A DNA stretch of 13,114 nucleotides from Sterolibacterium sp964500605 (GCA_964500605.1 CAZCOS010000062.1:1-13114); one strand, 5' to 3'; shown: positions 5,694 through 12,711, counted from the first letter of the stretch. Notes: generated from the sequence alone by a model not told the origin. Made by a program: numbers and translations.

Positions 5694-8378
5694 TTACTGC
5701 TTCTCGTCCTCGTACCCGGACCCCACCCGTTCCAACACGCACACAGAAAACATGAGCGCATTCAGGCCCTTCATGCAAAGCGTTGCACTTGACGCACGGT
5801 CGGTGAAATCCGTCCCGGAAATTGCCAGGTAGGCACTTGGACGGCCTCCACGGATGCTGCACGTCTTCGTCAGTGGTGTCGCGGCATACTCTTGAACGAA
5901 CACGGCCTCGATCTCTGCCTTCAGGCGCAAAGAGGCCGGGTCGGATGAGGGGATGCAAAAAATTCCGATCGCCGACGCGGAAATTCCGGACGCTTTCAAC
6001 ATCCGTACCAGCGCTGCAGCACAAGAAGGCTGGGCGAGCGACACATACCCGTAGCGATAGCATTGCAGCCAGGATTGAATCGCATCATGTACGGTCGGCT
6101 CGCTCAGGCCACGGGCTAGAAATTCGCGCAGGGCCAAAAGCTTTGGTTGCCGTATCTTTGAAAAATCGATCCGCCCGCGTGTCGCGGCATGAAGTGCGAT
6201 GCGAAGATCGTCTGCGACATCCGATAAGCCCTGCTTCTGGCGGCCCGGACGGAATTCATCCAGTTCGACCAAGATCTCCATTGCTAGATGGATGATACGG
6301 ACGATGACCTCCTGACTGCGGCATGCGCGCAGGGCAGTAATCTCGACGCTCGTTCCTTGCCCTATATCAGTCAGGACGTCGATGACCATCCCGAGCGGGA
6401 TTCCCTTTGTAGGGGCACCGATGGCTGTCGTCTTCGCCTCAGCCGTTTCAATTCCACAGTCGGCCGCAGGGAACTTGAAGAATGGAAGGGCAGCCCTAAC
6501 CAATTGAAGCTTGCACTGACCATCATCAAGGCCGACCATCGATCTCTTCTGACGAGACAGTCGCTGTCGGTATGTGTCATGGTTCACACTCACGAAAGGC
6601 GCCATTTCGGGCCAGCGAAGGCGAGATGCAATTTCCGTGTCGATCTTCCCTCGAATGGCTTCTTCAAAACGATGTACGTAATATGTCAAGGTCATCGATG
6701 CGTCACCGTGGCCGGCTTCGGCACTTAATGCATCAAAGCTATTCACATCGAGACCCGATTCATAACCTGACGCGCTCAGAAATCGGTTCGTTGCCCAACT
6801 GTGACTGAGGCTATGGATACTCATCGAGGGGTCTCCTGTCACATCCTTGAGCAAGCGGTTCATCAGCAACTGCATTTGTCCCGGGCAGTACGGTTTGCCC
6901 GCGTGATATGGATCGCCGAACAAATAATCGTTTGGCATTGCAAGCTCTTCGAGGCGGCGTTGTTTCCACATGCTGACTGTCGTCGCGATGGTCGGGCACT
7001 CAATTTTCTGTACCCGACGTGCATTCTGTGATTTGAGGCCGCCATCGCTCACCAAAGTGCAGATCTCGATCTCGACAGAATTGCCGATCACTCTGACGTT
7101 CTTCAAACGAAGCTTTATCAGTTCGTTTGTCCGGATACGGATCGCGCCGGCAATGGCGAATGCGACGCTCGTCTGGTGAACCAGGCGCGATTCTTTTGCC
7201 TTTGCCAGCCATTCAGCAATCGTTCCCAGTTCATGCGGCCAGACGACGTTCGCCCTCGGAATCGATTCCGGCAGATCGCGGTGCAGTGACCTCGTTCGCG
7301 GAGCGACATCCAGCCAACATACGAGGAAGAAATGCCATGAGCTCAGCGCCGATGCGCAGGTTCGCTGAGCCCCGGCGGGCTTGCTCCGAATGACCTCGCG
7401 ATAACGCTCGTCGAATTCTTCAGACTTGAGCTCTTCAAGGAACTTGCGGCGAAACTGGTCGAGCAGATCACGGGCTATCGCACGCACATATTTGGACACG
7501 GTGCGCGAAGAGATATCAGTATCTCCCTGCGTACCAGACTCGGCCAGATCTATTGCCCATGCGAGGATAAGACTCGAAATCCTTCCCTTGCCGTTCCTTG
7601 TTGAAATTGCTAGAAGTTTCTTCACCATCGCGCGACGCGAAGTTGTCGTTTGGCAGATCGCCATCACCTCGTCGACGAGCCAATAGCTACCGTCGTCTGT
7701 ATCGCCACTCAGATAGGCGTCCAGCGCCAATCCCATTGCAGAGTCGGCGAGCAACTCGCCTTCCCGTCCATTTTCATCAGTGGCGACCCGCAAGGCCCTT
7801 TTCGAGCATTCGCGCGCGAAGACGCTGCGTGGCAACGCAGCAAGCCGAGCGGCGCCGATGGCGTGGGCGAGCCAGGGTCCGGCGAGATGGAGGGCAAGCC
7901 ACGCCTGGCTATCACCAAGGAACGCATCAAGGCTTCGAGGGAAATCATGGTCAGCTGCGAGTTCCTGGAAGCATCGATCAAGCATTAACAAGGCTTGTTC
8001 GGGCGAAATCATCAGTGAATCGGGCTGGGCAAGGACGAATCTCGTCCACACGCTCAGGTGCCGCCGATCGATGCGCCCACAAGGTGCTTTCCAGTCGATA
8101 CATACTGCGCCGTTCGCGACATAGGTGTTGCGGCATGCGCCGAGGGCATCGATCAGACTTTCCCGCGTGGCGACCCCATCAAAAGCAACCAGGAATGCCG
8201 CAAGGCGGACCCCCGGTGCGTAGAGTAAGAGGTCGCCCCGTAGCAGCGCGCCTTGAGTGTGTTCGAAGCGGCGAGCTGCATGCGGTGCGTGCGGTGCATA
8301 GACCGTGGCAAGCGTTCCTCGAGGCTTTCCCTTCATGCTGGGGCTTACGTCCATGCGAATAGGGGATGTTCTGTTCAC
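5694..8378 (-). CDS. Trio gene B, large tyrosine recombinase
   Basis: An 894-residue protein. The start is a GTG at 8378: AAAGGA (8384-8389) lies five bases upstream and overlaps gene A's stop codon, so A and B are coupled with a 10-bp gap. The catalytic domain spans about residues 400-575. It shows RTNEL with Arg I at R416, a beta-hairpin Lys (K449 in GGLKSQNARR), His at H522 in IHSLSHSWAT, His at H557 in EAGHGDAS, and the nucleophile Y566 or Y567 in TLTYYVH. The second catalytic arginine, normally HxLRH, is Ser525. Residues 1-380 are a long helical N-terminal region replacing the usual 100-residue arm and core-binding domains. About 325 residues follow the tyrosine, which is exceptional because the tyrosine normally lies near the C-terminus. 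It probably mobilises the element, either alone or with gene A. Confidence 0.78.
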   Translation of the reverse strand: MNRTSPIRMDVSPSMKGKPRGTLATVYAPHAPHAARRFEHTQGALLRGDLLLYAPGVRLAAFLVAFDGVATRESLIDALGACRNTYVANGAVCIDWKAPCGRIDRRHLSVWTRFVLAQPDSLMISPEQALLMLDRCFQELAADHDFPRSLDAFLGDSQAWLALHLAGPWLAHAIGAARLAALPRSVFARECSKRALRVATDENGREGELLADSAMGLALDAYLSGDTDDGSYWLVDEVMAICQTTTSRRAMVKKLLAISTRNGKGRISSLILAWAIDLAESGTQGDTDISSRTVSKYVRAIARDLLDQFRRKFLEELKSEEFDERYREVIRSKPAGAQRTCASALSSWHFFLVCWLDVAPRTRSLHRDLPESIPRANVVWPHELGTIAEWLAKAKESRLVHQTSVAFAIAGAIRIRTNELIKLRLKNVRVIGNSVEIEICTLVSDGGLKSQNARRVQKIECPTIATTVSMWKQRRLEELAMPNDYLFGDPYHAGKPYCPGQMQLLMNRLLKDVTGDPSMSIHSLSHSWATNRFLSASGYESGLDVNSFDALSAEAGHGDASMTLTYYVHRFEEAIRGKIDTEIASRLRWPEMAPFVSVNHDTYRQRLSRQKRSMVGLDDGQCKLQLVRAALPFFKFPAADCGIETAEAKTTAIGAPTKGIPLGMVIDVLTDIGQGTSVEITALRACRSQEVIVRIIHLAMEILVELDEFRPGRQKQGLSDVADDLRIALHAATRGRIDFSKIRQPKLLALREFLARGLSEPTVHDAIQSWLQCYRYGYVSLAQPSCAAALVRMLKASGISASAIGIFCIPSSDPASLRLKAEIEAVFVQEYAATPLTKTCSIRGGRPSAYLAISGTDFTDRASSATLCMKGLNALMFSVCVLERVGSGYEDEKQ

Positions 8379-8388
8379 AGTGTTCCTT

Positions 8389-10473
8389 TCAATATTTTGC
8401 GAGGCCAGCAAGCGGCCTGACGCACAGTTCGGCGAGAACCCGTTCCTGAGCTGCAACAATTTCGTCGAAGCACGCCGCTAAGCTCCTGTCGGATGTCGAC
8501 CGATGCCCTTCGATCCCGACGACTTGGTGCCTGAGAAAGAGATCGATCACAGTGCCTTTGACGCCAGACGAACGCAGTTCGCATTCCCAGAAGTGGCGGC
8601 CGAAATCCGAATCGAAGCCGAACTTGGTGGCCCACGAATGGACGAGCTGGTGGCAGCTAATCGGCTGCGGCCGCAACTTGCCATCAATCCGGAAAAACAT
8701 CTCGACACGGCGCGTGTTCACAACAGCCTTCAGTCGCTGACGAATTGGGGAATCAGGCGCGATGGCTTTTTTCTCGAAGCGCTTTTCGAGTGCCCGACAA
8801 TGCGCCCTCCACAATCTAGCCTGCCAGGCGACGAGCGTATTCACAGGGACGGGAAGCGGCCGAGGAAGATGCCCGACTTTTTTGTCGAACAGCTGGATGC
8901 TCTCGACATTTGCAGCAAGCGCATCCGCCGTCAGCCGGATACGTGCCGTGTCACGTGACGCGAGACAGAAGACGATGATTGCCGCACTGGCTTCCGCGAA
9001 ACGGTTGTGGAAGGTGAGCAGCGATTCGATACGGCAGTTCTTCCCTGGCTTCAAACGATCCAGTTCGCCGCCCAACCATTGATGCCAGTCGCTAATGGCT
9101 TCGCGTGTAGGGGCAACCCGGGAGCCGAAAGCAATCCCGTCCGCGTATGGTGTGGACACCCCCCAGCCAAGACCCTCGTAGAGTTTCCCTGCCGCATCCC
9201 AGATCTCACGACGGTCGATATGACAGTAATAGAGCTTCGAGACTGGAATGATGCCGAAGTCGTTGGTTAGTACCGCCGCCGCGAGCCGATCATTGCCTCG
9301 ATGGATGGCGATGGCTGCGGCCGAGTGGATGAAGCGGGCGACCGACGGCTCGATGCCAAATTTCTCATCGGCAATCGCCAGCCTGCTGCCGTCACATGTT
9401 GCCTTAGGCAGGAGATCTGCCACGCATCGCGCATCCGGGTTTTCATTCAATCGTACCTTGAGCGCATCTGCCACAAACAGCGGCAGAGGCTTTACGATCA
9501 CACGAGCTGCCGGCCGGTGTGCCGAAGTTTCTCTGGGCTGCGCGGATTTGGTGAACACCTGATCGAGATCGGTTCGCAGAACGCCCGCCTCGACATCAAG
9601 TTCCATCACCCAGTCGTCCTCAAACCCGGCAAGCGGAATGCGGTACGTCGCCCGGAGCGGAAGGCCGGACAGAAAGGCGAGGATGGCAAGAATTGAGTCG
9701 TCACATCCGTCGACTGCCGCACTGCGCAGCGCTTCAGCCGATGCAAAAAACATTGCCGGCGACAGGTGGGAGTGGTCGAGAATTCCTTGGCGATGGCGGA
9801 CATCCGGAAGCAGCGAAGCGCCGCGCAGCGTGTTGATGGCGACCTCGGTGAAGCACGTCTGCCGGTCATCTGGTGGCAGAGTACCTGCCTCGAAGAGTTT
9901 CCTGGCCTCTCGACTCACCTTCCGGAAGTGAGGCAGCCAAGCGGGTTCCCCTTCCTTCGTGTCGCCGGCCGGTTGCAGAAAATCGAGCGCTGGACCCAGG
10001 GCACGACGCAGATTGGTTGCGTACCCATTCGGGAAAACTTTGGTTGTTGCCAGGCAATAGGCCAGTTCGACGCCGGCAGCGGCGAGCAAATTTTCCGGGG
10101 TCGGGACCTTTGACATCTCGAGCAACAGGGCCCAGGCCGAATGTTTCAACAGACGTCGACGAAGCGGATCGTCGGCAACGACAGAAATTAGGGGTTTGCG
10201 GCAGCACTCATCCTTCAGCGCTTCCAGCATCCGGGCGATTTCCCGGAACGTGTCTGTCGGTGTTGACAGCGTTTTTCCATAGGCGTCTACCACCTGTACC
10301 GCAGTCACGAGAACGGTGAACAGGGCTGGTGCGTCGACCGGCGTAGAGAGTACCGAGGCTAGTTTCCGGAGCATCAATTGCGACTCCGGAGGAAGGTCGT
10401 GTAGCAACTGAGCGATCGAGGACAGCGGTAAAGCAAAGCCGGCAGCGTGGCCAACCAGAGAAGGTGAGGACAT
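8389..10473 (-). CDS. Trio gene A, degenerate tyrosine recombinase-like protein
   Basis: A 694-residue protein, first gene of the operon. The ATG at 10473 has AAGGAA eight bases upstream; an in-frame start at 10545 lies in the terminator hairpin and is unlikely. The last 200 residues follow the layout of a tyrosine recombinase catalytic domain: an Arg-rich segment where Arg I would be (SRDTARIRLTADAL, 506-519), a Lys loop (FDKKVGHLPRPLPV, 529-542), HQLVHSWAT (608-616) and EGHRSTSDRS (655-664). Compared with gene B, Arg II is Val611, and where B has its Tyr pair A has no tyrosine. The protein is therefore predicted not to cut DNA and may be a structural or regulatory partner. The N-terminal 450 residues are helical and unassigned; a second loop, SGLPLRATYRIPL (269-281), also resembles an Arg I motif. 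Confidence 0.65.
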   Translation of the reverse strand: MSSPSLVGHAAGFALPLSSIAQLLHDLPPESQLMLRKLASVLSTPVDAPALFTVLVTAVQVVDAYGKTLSTPTDTFREIARMLEALKDECCRKPLISVVADDPLRRRLLKHSAWALLLEMSKVPTPENLLAAAGVELAYCLATTKVFPNGYATNLRRALGPALDFLQPAGDTKEGEPAWLPHFRKVSREARKLFEAGTLPPDDRQTCFTEVAINTLRGASLLPDVRHRQGILDHSHLSPAMFFASAEALRSAAVDGCDDSILAILAFLSGLPLRATYRIPLAGFEDDWVMELDVEAGVLRTDLDQVFTKSAQPRETSAHRPAARVIVKPLPLFVADALKVRLNENPDARCVADLLPKATCDGSRLAIADEKFGIEPSVARFIHSAAAIAIHRGNDRLAAAVLTNDFGIIPVSKLYYCHIDRREIWDAAGKLYEGLGWGVSTPYADGIAFGSRVAPTREAISDWHQWLGGELDRLKPGKNCRIESLLTFHNRFAEASAAIIVFCLASRDTARIRLTADALAANVESIQLFDKKVGHLPRPLPVPVNTLVAWQARLWRAHCRALEKRFEKKAIAPDSPIRQRLKAVVNTRRVEMFFRIDGKLRPQPISCHQLVHSWATKFGFDSDFGRHFWECELRSSGVKGTVIDLFLRHQVVGIEGHRSTSDRSLAACFDEIVAAQERVLAELCVRPLAGLAKY

Positions 10474-10525
10474 GATCGAATTTCCTTGAACAGACGAGCG
10501 CCCTCCCTGCCGCCGGGTGCGGACG

Positions 10526-10560
10526 AAAAAAAACCGACGACGCATTAAGCGTGGTCGGTT
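10526..10560 (-). terminator. Intrinsic terminator in the leader of gene A
   Basis: AACCGAC (10532-10538) pairs with GTCGGTT (10554-10560), then a G-G mismatch, then ACGC (10540-10543) with GCGT (10549-10552) around an ATTAA loop. On the minus strand this stem is followed directly by eight T residues (10533-10526). It points toward gene A, ending 53 bases before its ATG, yet no gene lies upstream on that strand, so it probably attenuates the trio operon or ends a small RNA. Confidence 0.7.
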
Positions 10561-10974
10561 CGTTATCAGCCTGGCGGCAAGGCAAAGGCTGTGGTGCCGT
10601 AGAGCAGACCCTACTGCACAGAAAAGCTAGATTTTTAGGACGTGTTTGTCCCTAGGCGCGCGAACACGATTTTTTGAGAACGCGACTTTCCGTTTGGGTG
10701 GGTTGGTGAATCAGCAACCCACACCCCTGCCATAACAGGTCAGGGATTTTTGCCGGGGAGAACTGGCTCCACGGGGTTCACAAGCGAGAAGCTTGCAAGG
10801 AAGAAGAAGATAAGGGACTTCAGCGGCCCATCTCCCTTTTGAGGAAGATGTTCATAGAATGACATAGGAATTCATATGATGCAAGGGGGGGCATTCGATC
10901 AGCCCAAAATTTTATCTTGCCAATCAAAATACATTCTGTAGAATTAATAACAAAATAATAATTCTGGAGGGTAT
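10561..10974 (-). other. Divergent intergenic/leader region, candidate structured RNA
   Basis: About 410 bp between the divergent trio operon and Xre/RES module, without a credible ORF. On top of the terminator it holds a hairpin at 10696-10724 (TGGGTTG region with CAACCCA plus flanking pairs), CCTG/CAGG pairings at 10726-10739 with an alternative CAGGG partner at 10741-10745, and CAAGC-GAGAA-GCTTG at 10781-10795. Several stems capped by a terminator on the minus strand suggest a structured leader or small RNA. I could not place a good minus-strand promoter. Confidence 0.4.
10917..10944 (+). promoter_or_regulatory. Promoter and operator of the Xre/RES operon
   Basis: A -35 element TTGCCA (10917-10922) and a -10 element TAGAAT (10939-10944), each 5 of 6 to consensus, are separated by 16 bp. 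The -10 element lies inside a perfect inverted repeat ATTCT-GT-AGAAT (10933-10944), and a third ATTCT half-site occurs at 10961-10965. An Xre antitoxin binding there would block the promoter, giving autoregulation. Confidence 0.55.
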
Positions 10975-11355
10975 ATGGAAAAGCAGAAAAAGGCAGTTGC
11001 CGCAGATCGCTCGACAGTACTGACGCAGGCACTGACCGAAACGGCAAATCGACTGGAGCTAGGTCCGACAGAGATCGGCAAGATCGTTGGCGTCAGTCAG
11101 CCAACGGCATCCCGGTTGCTGAAAGGCGAGTACCTGCTGAAGGAATCCGCGAAGGAATGGGAGCTTTCGGCTCACCTCGTACGCCTGTATCGCTCCCTGT
11201 TCTCCTTGGTGGGCAGTGACGATAGTCTGGCCCGAGGCTGGCTGAAATCTGCGAACAAGGCATTTGCCGGTCAGGAACCCATCGCGCTGATCAAGCGTAT
11301 CGACGGTCTCATCCATGTCTGTGAATACCTGGACGCCTACCGCGCTCGCATCTGA
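10975..11355 (+). CDS. Xre/MbcA/ParS-type antitoxin of a RES toxin
   Basis: A 126-residue antitoxin. Residues 15-52 form a helix-turn-helix domain (LELGPTEIGKIVGVSQPTAS then RLLKG). Residues 68-126 are the MbcA/ParS C-terminal domain (formerly DUF2384): LYRSLFSLVGSDDSLARGWL, then the segment with ANKAFAGQEPIALI, then IDGLIHVCEYLDAYRARI. In known members this C-terminal part fills the active-site pocket of the RES toxin. The ATG at 10975 has TGGAGG four bases upstream. It is the first gene of a two-gene operon with an operator-promoter just upstream, and its 3' end overlaps the toxin by 41 bp. The upstream DNA is clearly more AT-rich than the gene. Confidence 0.85.
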   Translation: MEKQKKAVAADRSTVLTQALTETANRLELGPTEIGKIVGVSQPTASRLLKGEYLLKESAKEWELSAHLVRLYRSLFSLVGSDDSLARGWLKSANKAFAGQEPIALIKRIDGLIHVCEYLDAYRARI

Positions 11356-12040
11356 GTTCGTCGGCTGGGAAGGCAGCGGCTGGCGGGCGGTCGAGGCGCA
11401 GCACAAGGTTGCGACGATGGGGCTCGTCCATGGCAACGTGGGCGCCCAGGCCGTACTCGAGGACATTCTTGAGGAAACAAAGCCGGTGCTGCCTCCGGAA
11501 GTCAAAGGGTTGCATTGGCTTCTGGCAACCCCCTTCCGTTACCGGCCCTTGCCGGGCGGTTCGCGATTTCGTCGGCGCGAGGACCCGGGTGTCTTCTATG
11601 GGGCTGAGGAGCGTGAAACGGCTTGCGCTGAAGCCGGCTACTGGCGACTGCAGTTCTGGAATGAAAGCGCGTTTCTCAGCAAGCAGTCGAGATCGATTCT
11701 GGTAACGCTGTTTGAATTCGAGGCAGCGACAACGCGGGCACTTGACCTGAGCAGGCCGCCATTGGCCGAAGATCGTGGCTTGTGGATGCTCCCGAACGAC
11801 TATTCCGCGACACAGGCATTGGCCGACAACGCACGGCAGGCCAATGCCGAAGTGCTCCGCTATGAATCGGTGCGTCGTTTGAATGGCCGCTGCTTGGCGA
11901 TCCTCTCGCCCGCAGCGTTCCAGGCGGTTGCCGAGCCGCTGAAGAACAACCAGCAGAGTTGGAGTCTGCTGATCAATCCACCGCACCAGTTGGTATGGCA
12001 GCGGGAACTTTCTCAGGAGTGCTGGACCTTCCGTTTTTAG
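11315..12040 (+). CDS. RES-domain toxin (NAD+-degrading)
   Basis: A 241-residue RES-family toxin. Relatives such as MbcT degrade NAD+ by phosphorolysis or hydrolysis and arrest growth. Visible motifs: the N-terminal WRAVEAQHKVATMGLV segment (23-38) found in the longer RES subfamily; LLATPFRYRPL (69-79) and GGSRFRR (81-87), which supply the conserved Arg; GVFYGAEERETACAEAGYW (92-110) with Tyr95 and Glu106; and RYESVRRL (182-189) with the conserved Ser185. No truncation or frameshift is seen, so it looks functional. Because the WRAVEAQH segment is conserved, the start at 11315 is favoured over ATG 11417, giving a 41-bp overlap with the antitoxin. No clear terminator follows. It likely stabilises the element as cargo of the neighbouring recombinase operon. 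Confidence 0.85.
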   Translation: MSVNTWTPTALASEFVGWEGSGWRAVEAQHKVATMGLVHGNVGAQAVLEDILEETKPVLPPEVKGLHWLLATPFRYRPLPGGSRFRRREDPGVFYGAEERETACAEAGYWRLQFWNESAFLSKQSRSILVTLFEFEAATTRALDLSRPPLAEDRGLWMLPNDYSATQALADNARQANAEVLRYESVRRLNGRCLAILSPAAFQAVAEPLKNNQQSWSLLINPPHQLVWQRELSQECWTFRF

Positions 12041-12242
12041 CTGAAACGAAGGGCAAAGGTCATGTTTTTTTGCACCGTTTTGCGGCGGGGGTGTGACATG
12101 TCGACGAGAGGAGTGGTGCAAATAGTCGTTCGTATGTCACATTTCGGGGTCTGGTCAAATTTGTAAGTGGCTGTTTTATTGATCTAAGCCCGATTGGCCT
12201 CTTTGGGCAACGATAAAAATCGATGCAGACATACAGCAAGAC
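12041..12242. repeat. Intergenic region with interleaved inverted repeats
   Basis: No gene is visible here. Two inverted repeats interlock: TTGCACC (12070-12076) with GGTGCAA (12115-12121), and TGTGACAT (12092-12099) with ATGTCACA (12134-12141). The perfect 8-bp arms carry the same GTGAC core that recurs beyond the tRNA fragment. This could be recombinase arm sites or a structured RNA. It lies immediately after the RES toxin and about 100 bp before the tRNA fragment. Confidence 0.5.
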
Positions 12243-12247
12243 TTGGT

Positions 12248-12290
12248 CTCCGAAGGCAGGTCGGACGTTCGAATCGTCTCGGGCGCGCCA
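12248..12290 (+). tRNA. 3' fragment of a tRNA-Arg gene (attachment-site scar)
   Basis: Reads as the 3' part of a tRNA: anticodon loop CTCCGAA (12248-12254, anticodon CCG, hence Arg), the 3' anticodon stem side GGCAG, T stem GGACG (12263-12267) with CGTCT (12275-12279) around the T loop TTCGAAT, an acceptor strand CGGGCGC, discriminator G and encoded CCA (12288-12290). The 5' half (acceptor GCGCCCG, D arm, 5' anticodon stem) is absent, and preceding bases cannot pair with GGCAG. The variable region is also one or two bases short. This is the expected displaced tRNA end left when an element integrates in the anticodon loop and restores the full gene at its other end. Confidence 0.65.
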
Positions 12291-12337
12291 AATCTTTCTT
12301 CCCCAAGCAATTCTTCGCTCTCGCCTTCTCGTGGCGT

Positions 12338-12472
12338 GTGACTATTCAGTCAAGCGTCATTTCGAGGCGATAGTCACTTGATGAATCTGGTCGTGTGACT
12401 TGGTCACGAAGAAAAGTAGTCAGCGAATTTTCTGAAATTTTTGCCGTGACCAAACTGTGACCATGGCGTGAC
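12338..12472. repeat. GTGAC/GTCAC motif cluster with an 11-bp iteron triplet
   Basis: GTGAC occurs at 12338, 12395, 12446, 12457 and 12468, and its complement GTCAC at 12373 and 12403. The last three direct copies are spaced exactly 11 bp, putting them on one face of the helix. GTGAC-TTG-GTCAC (12395-12407) is a perfect inverted pair, and GTGACTAT (12338-12345) pairs with ATAGTCAC (12370-12377). The pattern fits a multi-site DNA-binding protein: integrase arm sites, or a regulator upstream of ccoN. Confidence 0.6.
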
Positions 12473-12711
12473 TACGCCGCGACCAGGCGTTCCCAGGGAT
12501 TCCTGTTCGAGGAAAAGATTGAATACTGCTGCCTGCGACCGGTACGGACCTTGTTCCGCCATGCGCCGGCCGGAAAGACGGGGTTGAAGTGGAGCCACTC
12601 TGGATTTCTTCAACTTTAATTGATAACATGTATATAATTTACATATTATATTGCTGGCAATGCTTTTCCTATTTCGATTCACGATAATGCTTCCAGTCAG
12701 CGGGTACCGCG
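12473..12711 (+). promoter_or_regulatory. ccoN upstream region
   Basis: No convincing gene. A strongly AT-rich stretch (12618-12655) includes an inverted repeat ATGTA (12628-12632) and TACAT (12640-12644) around TATAATT, which offers a -10-like TATAAT. A TTGAT half-site (12620-12624) is present, but the second half of an FNR/ANR box (ATCAA) is not, so oxygen control by FNR is not supported by a complete site. Confidence 0.4.

Larger units (their letters stand above)
4740..12290. mobile_element. Putative trio-recombinase element, limits inferred
   Basis: Proposed unit: the recombinase trio on the minus strand and the Xre/RES module on the plus strand. The left limit is placed where the PIN toxin gene breaks; the right limit is the tRNA-Arg 3' fragment. 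No matching terminal repeat or target duplication was found, so both ends are inferred. The island may extend further left, and the tRNA fragment may belong to a different or larger element. Confidence 0.4.

Noticed and set aside
7598..8362. 254-aa plus-strand ORF inside gene B
   Set aside because: Arginine/serine-rich shadow opposite a well-supported recombinase gene; no start signal or recognisable domain.
10820..11047. 75-aa minus-strand ORF that could be the gene ended by the leader terminator
   Set aside because: It overlaps the antitoxin promoter and start, has no ribosome binding site and ends 260 bp before the terminator.
11309..12121. 270-aa minus-strand ORF opposite the RES toxin
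   Set aside because: It lies opposite a clear RES-family gene; the residue composition is typical of a shadow frame.
12620..12633. FNR/ANR box upstream of ccoN
   Set aside because: Only the TTGAT half matches; the second half reads TGTAT rather than ATCAA.
12404..12682. 92-aa minus-strand ORF between the tRNA fragment and ccoN
   Set aside because: It spans the GTGAC repeats and the AT-rich ccoN promoter region, with no recognisable domain or start signal.
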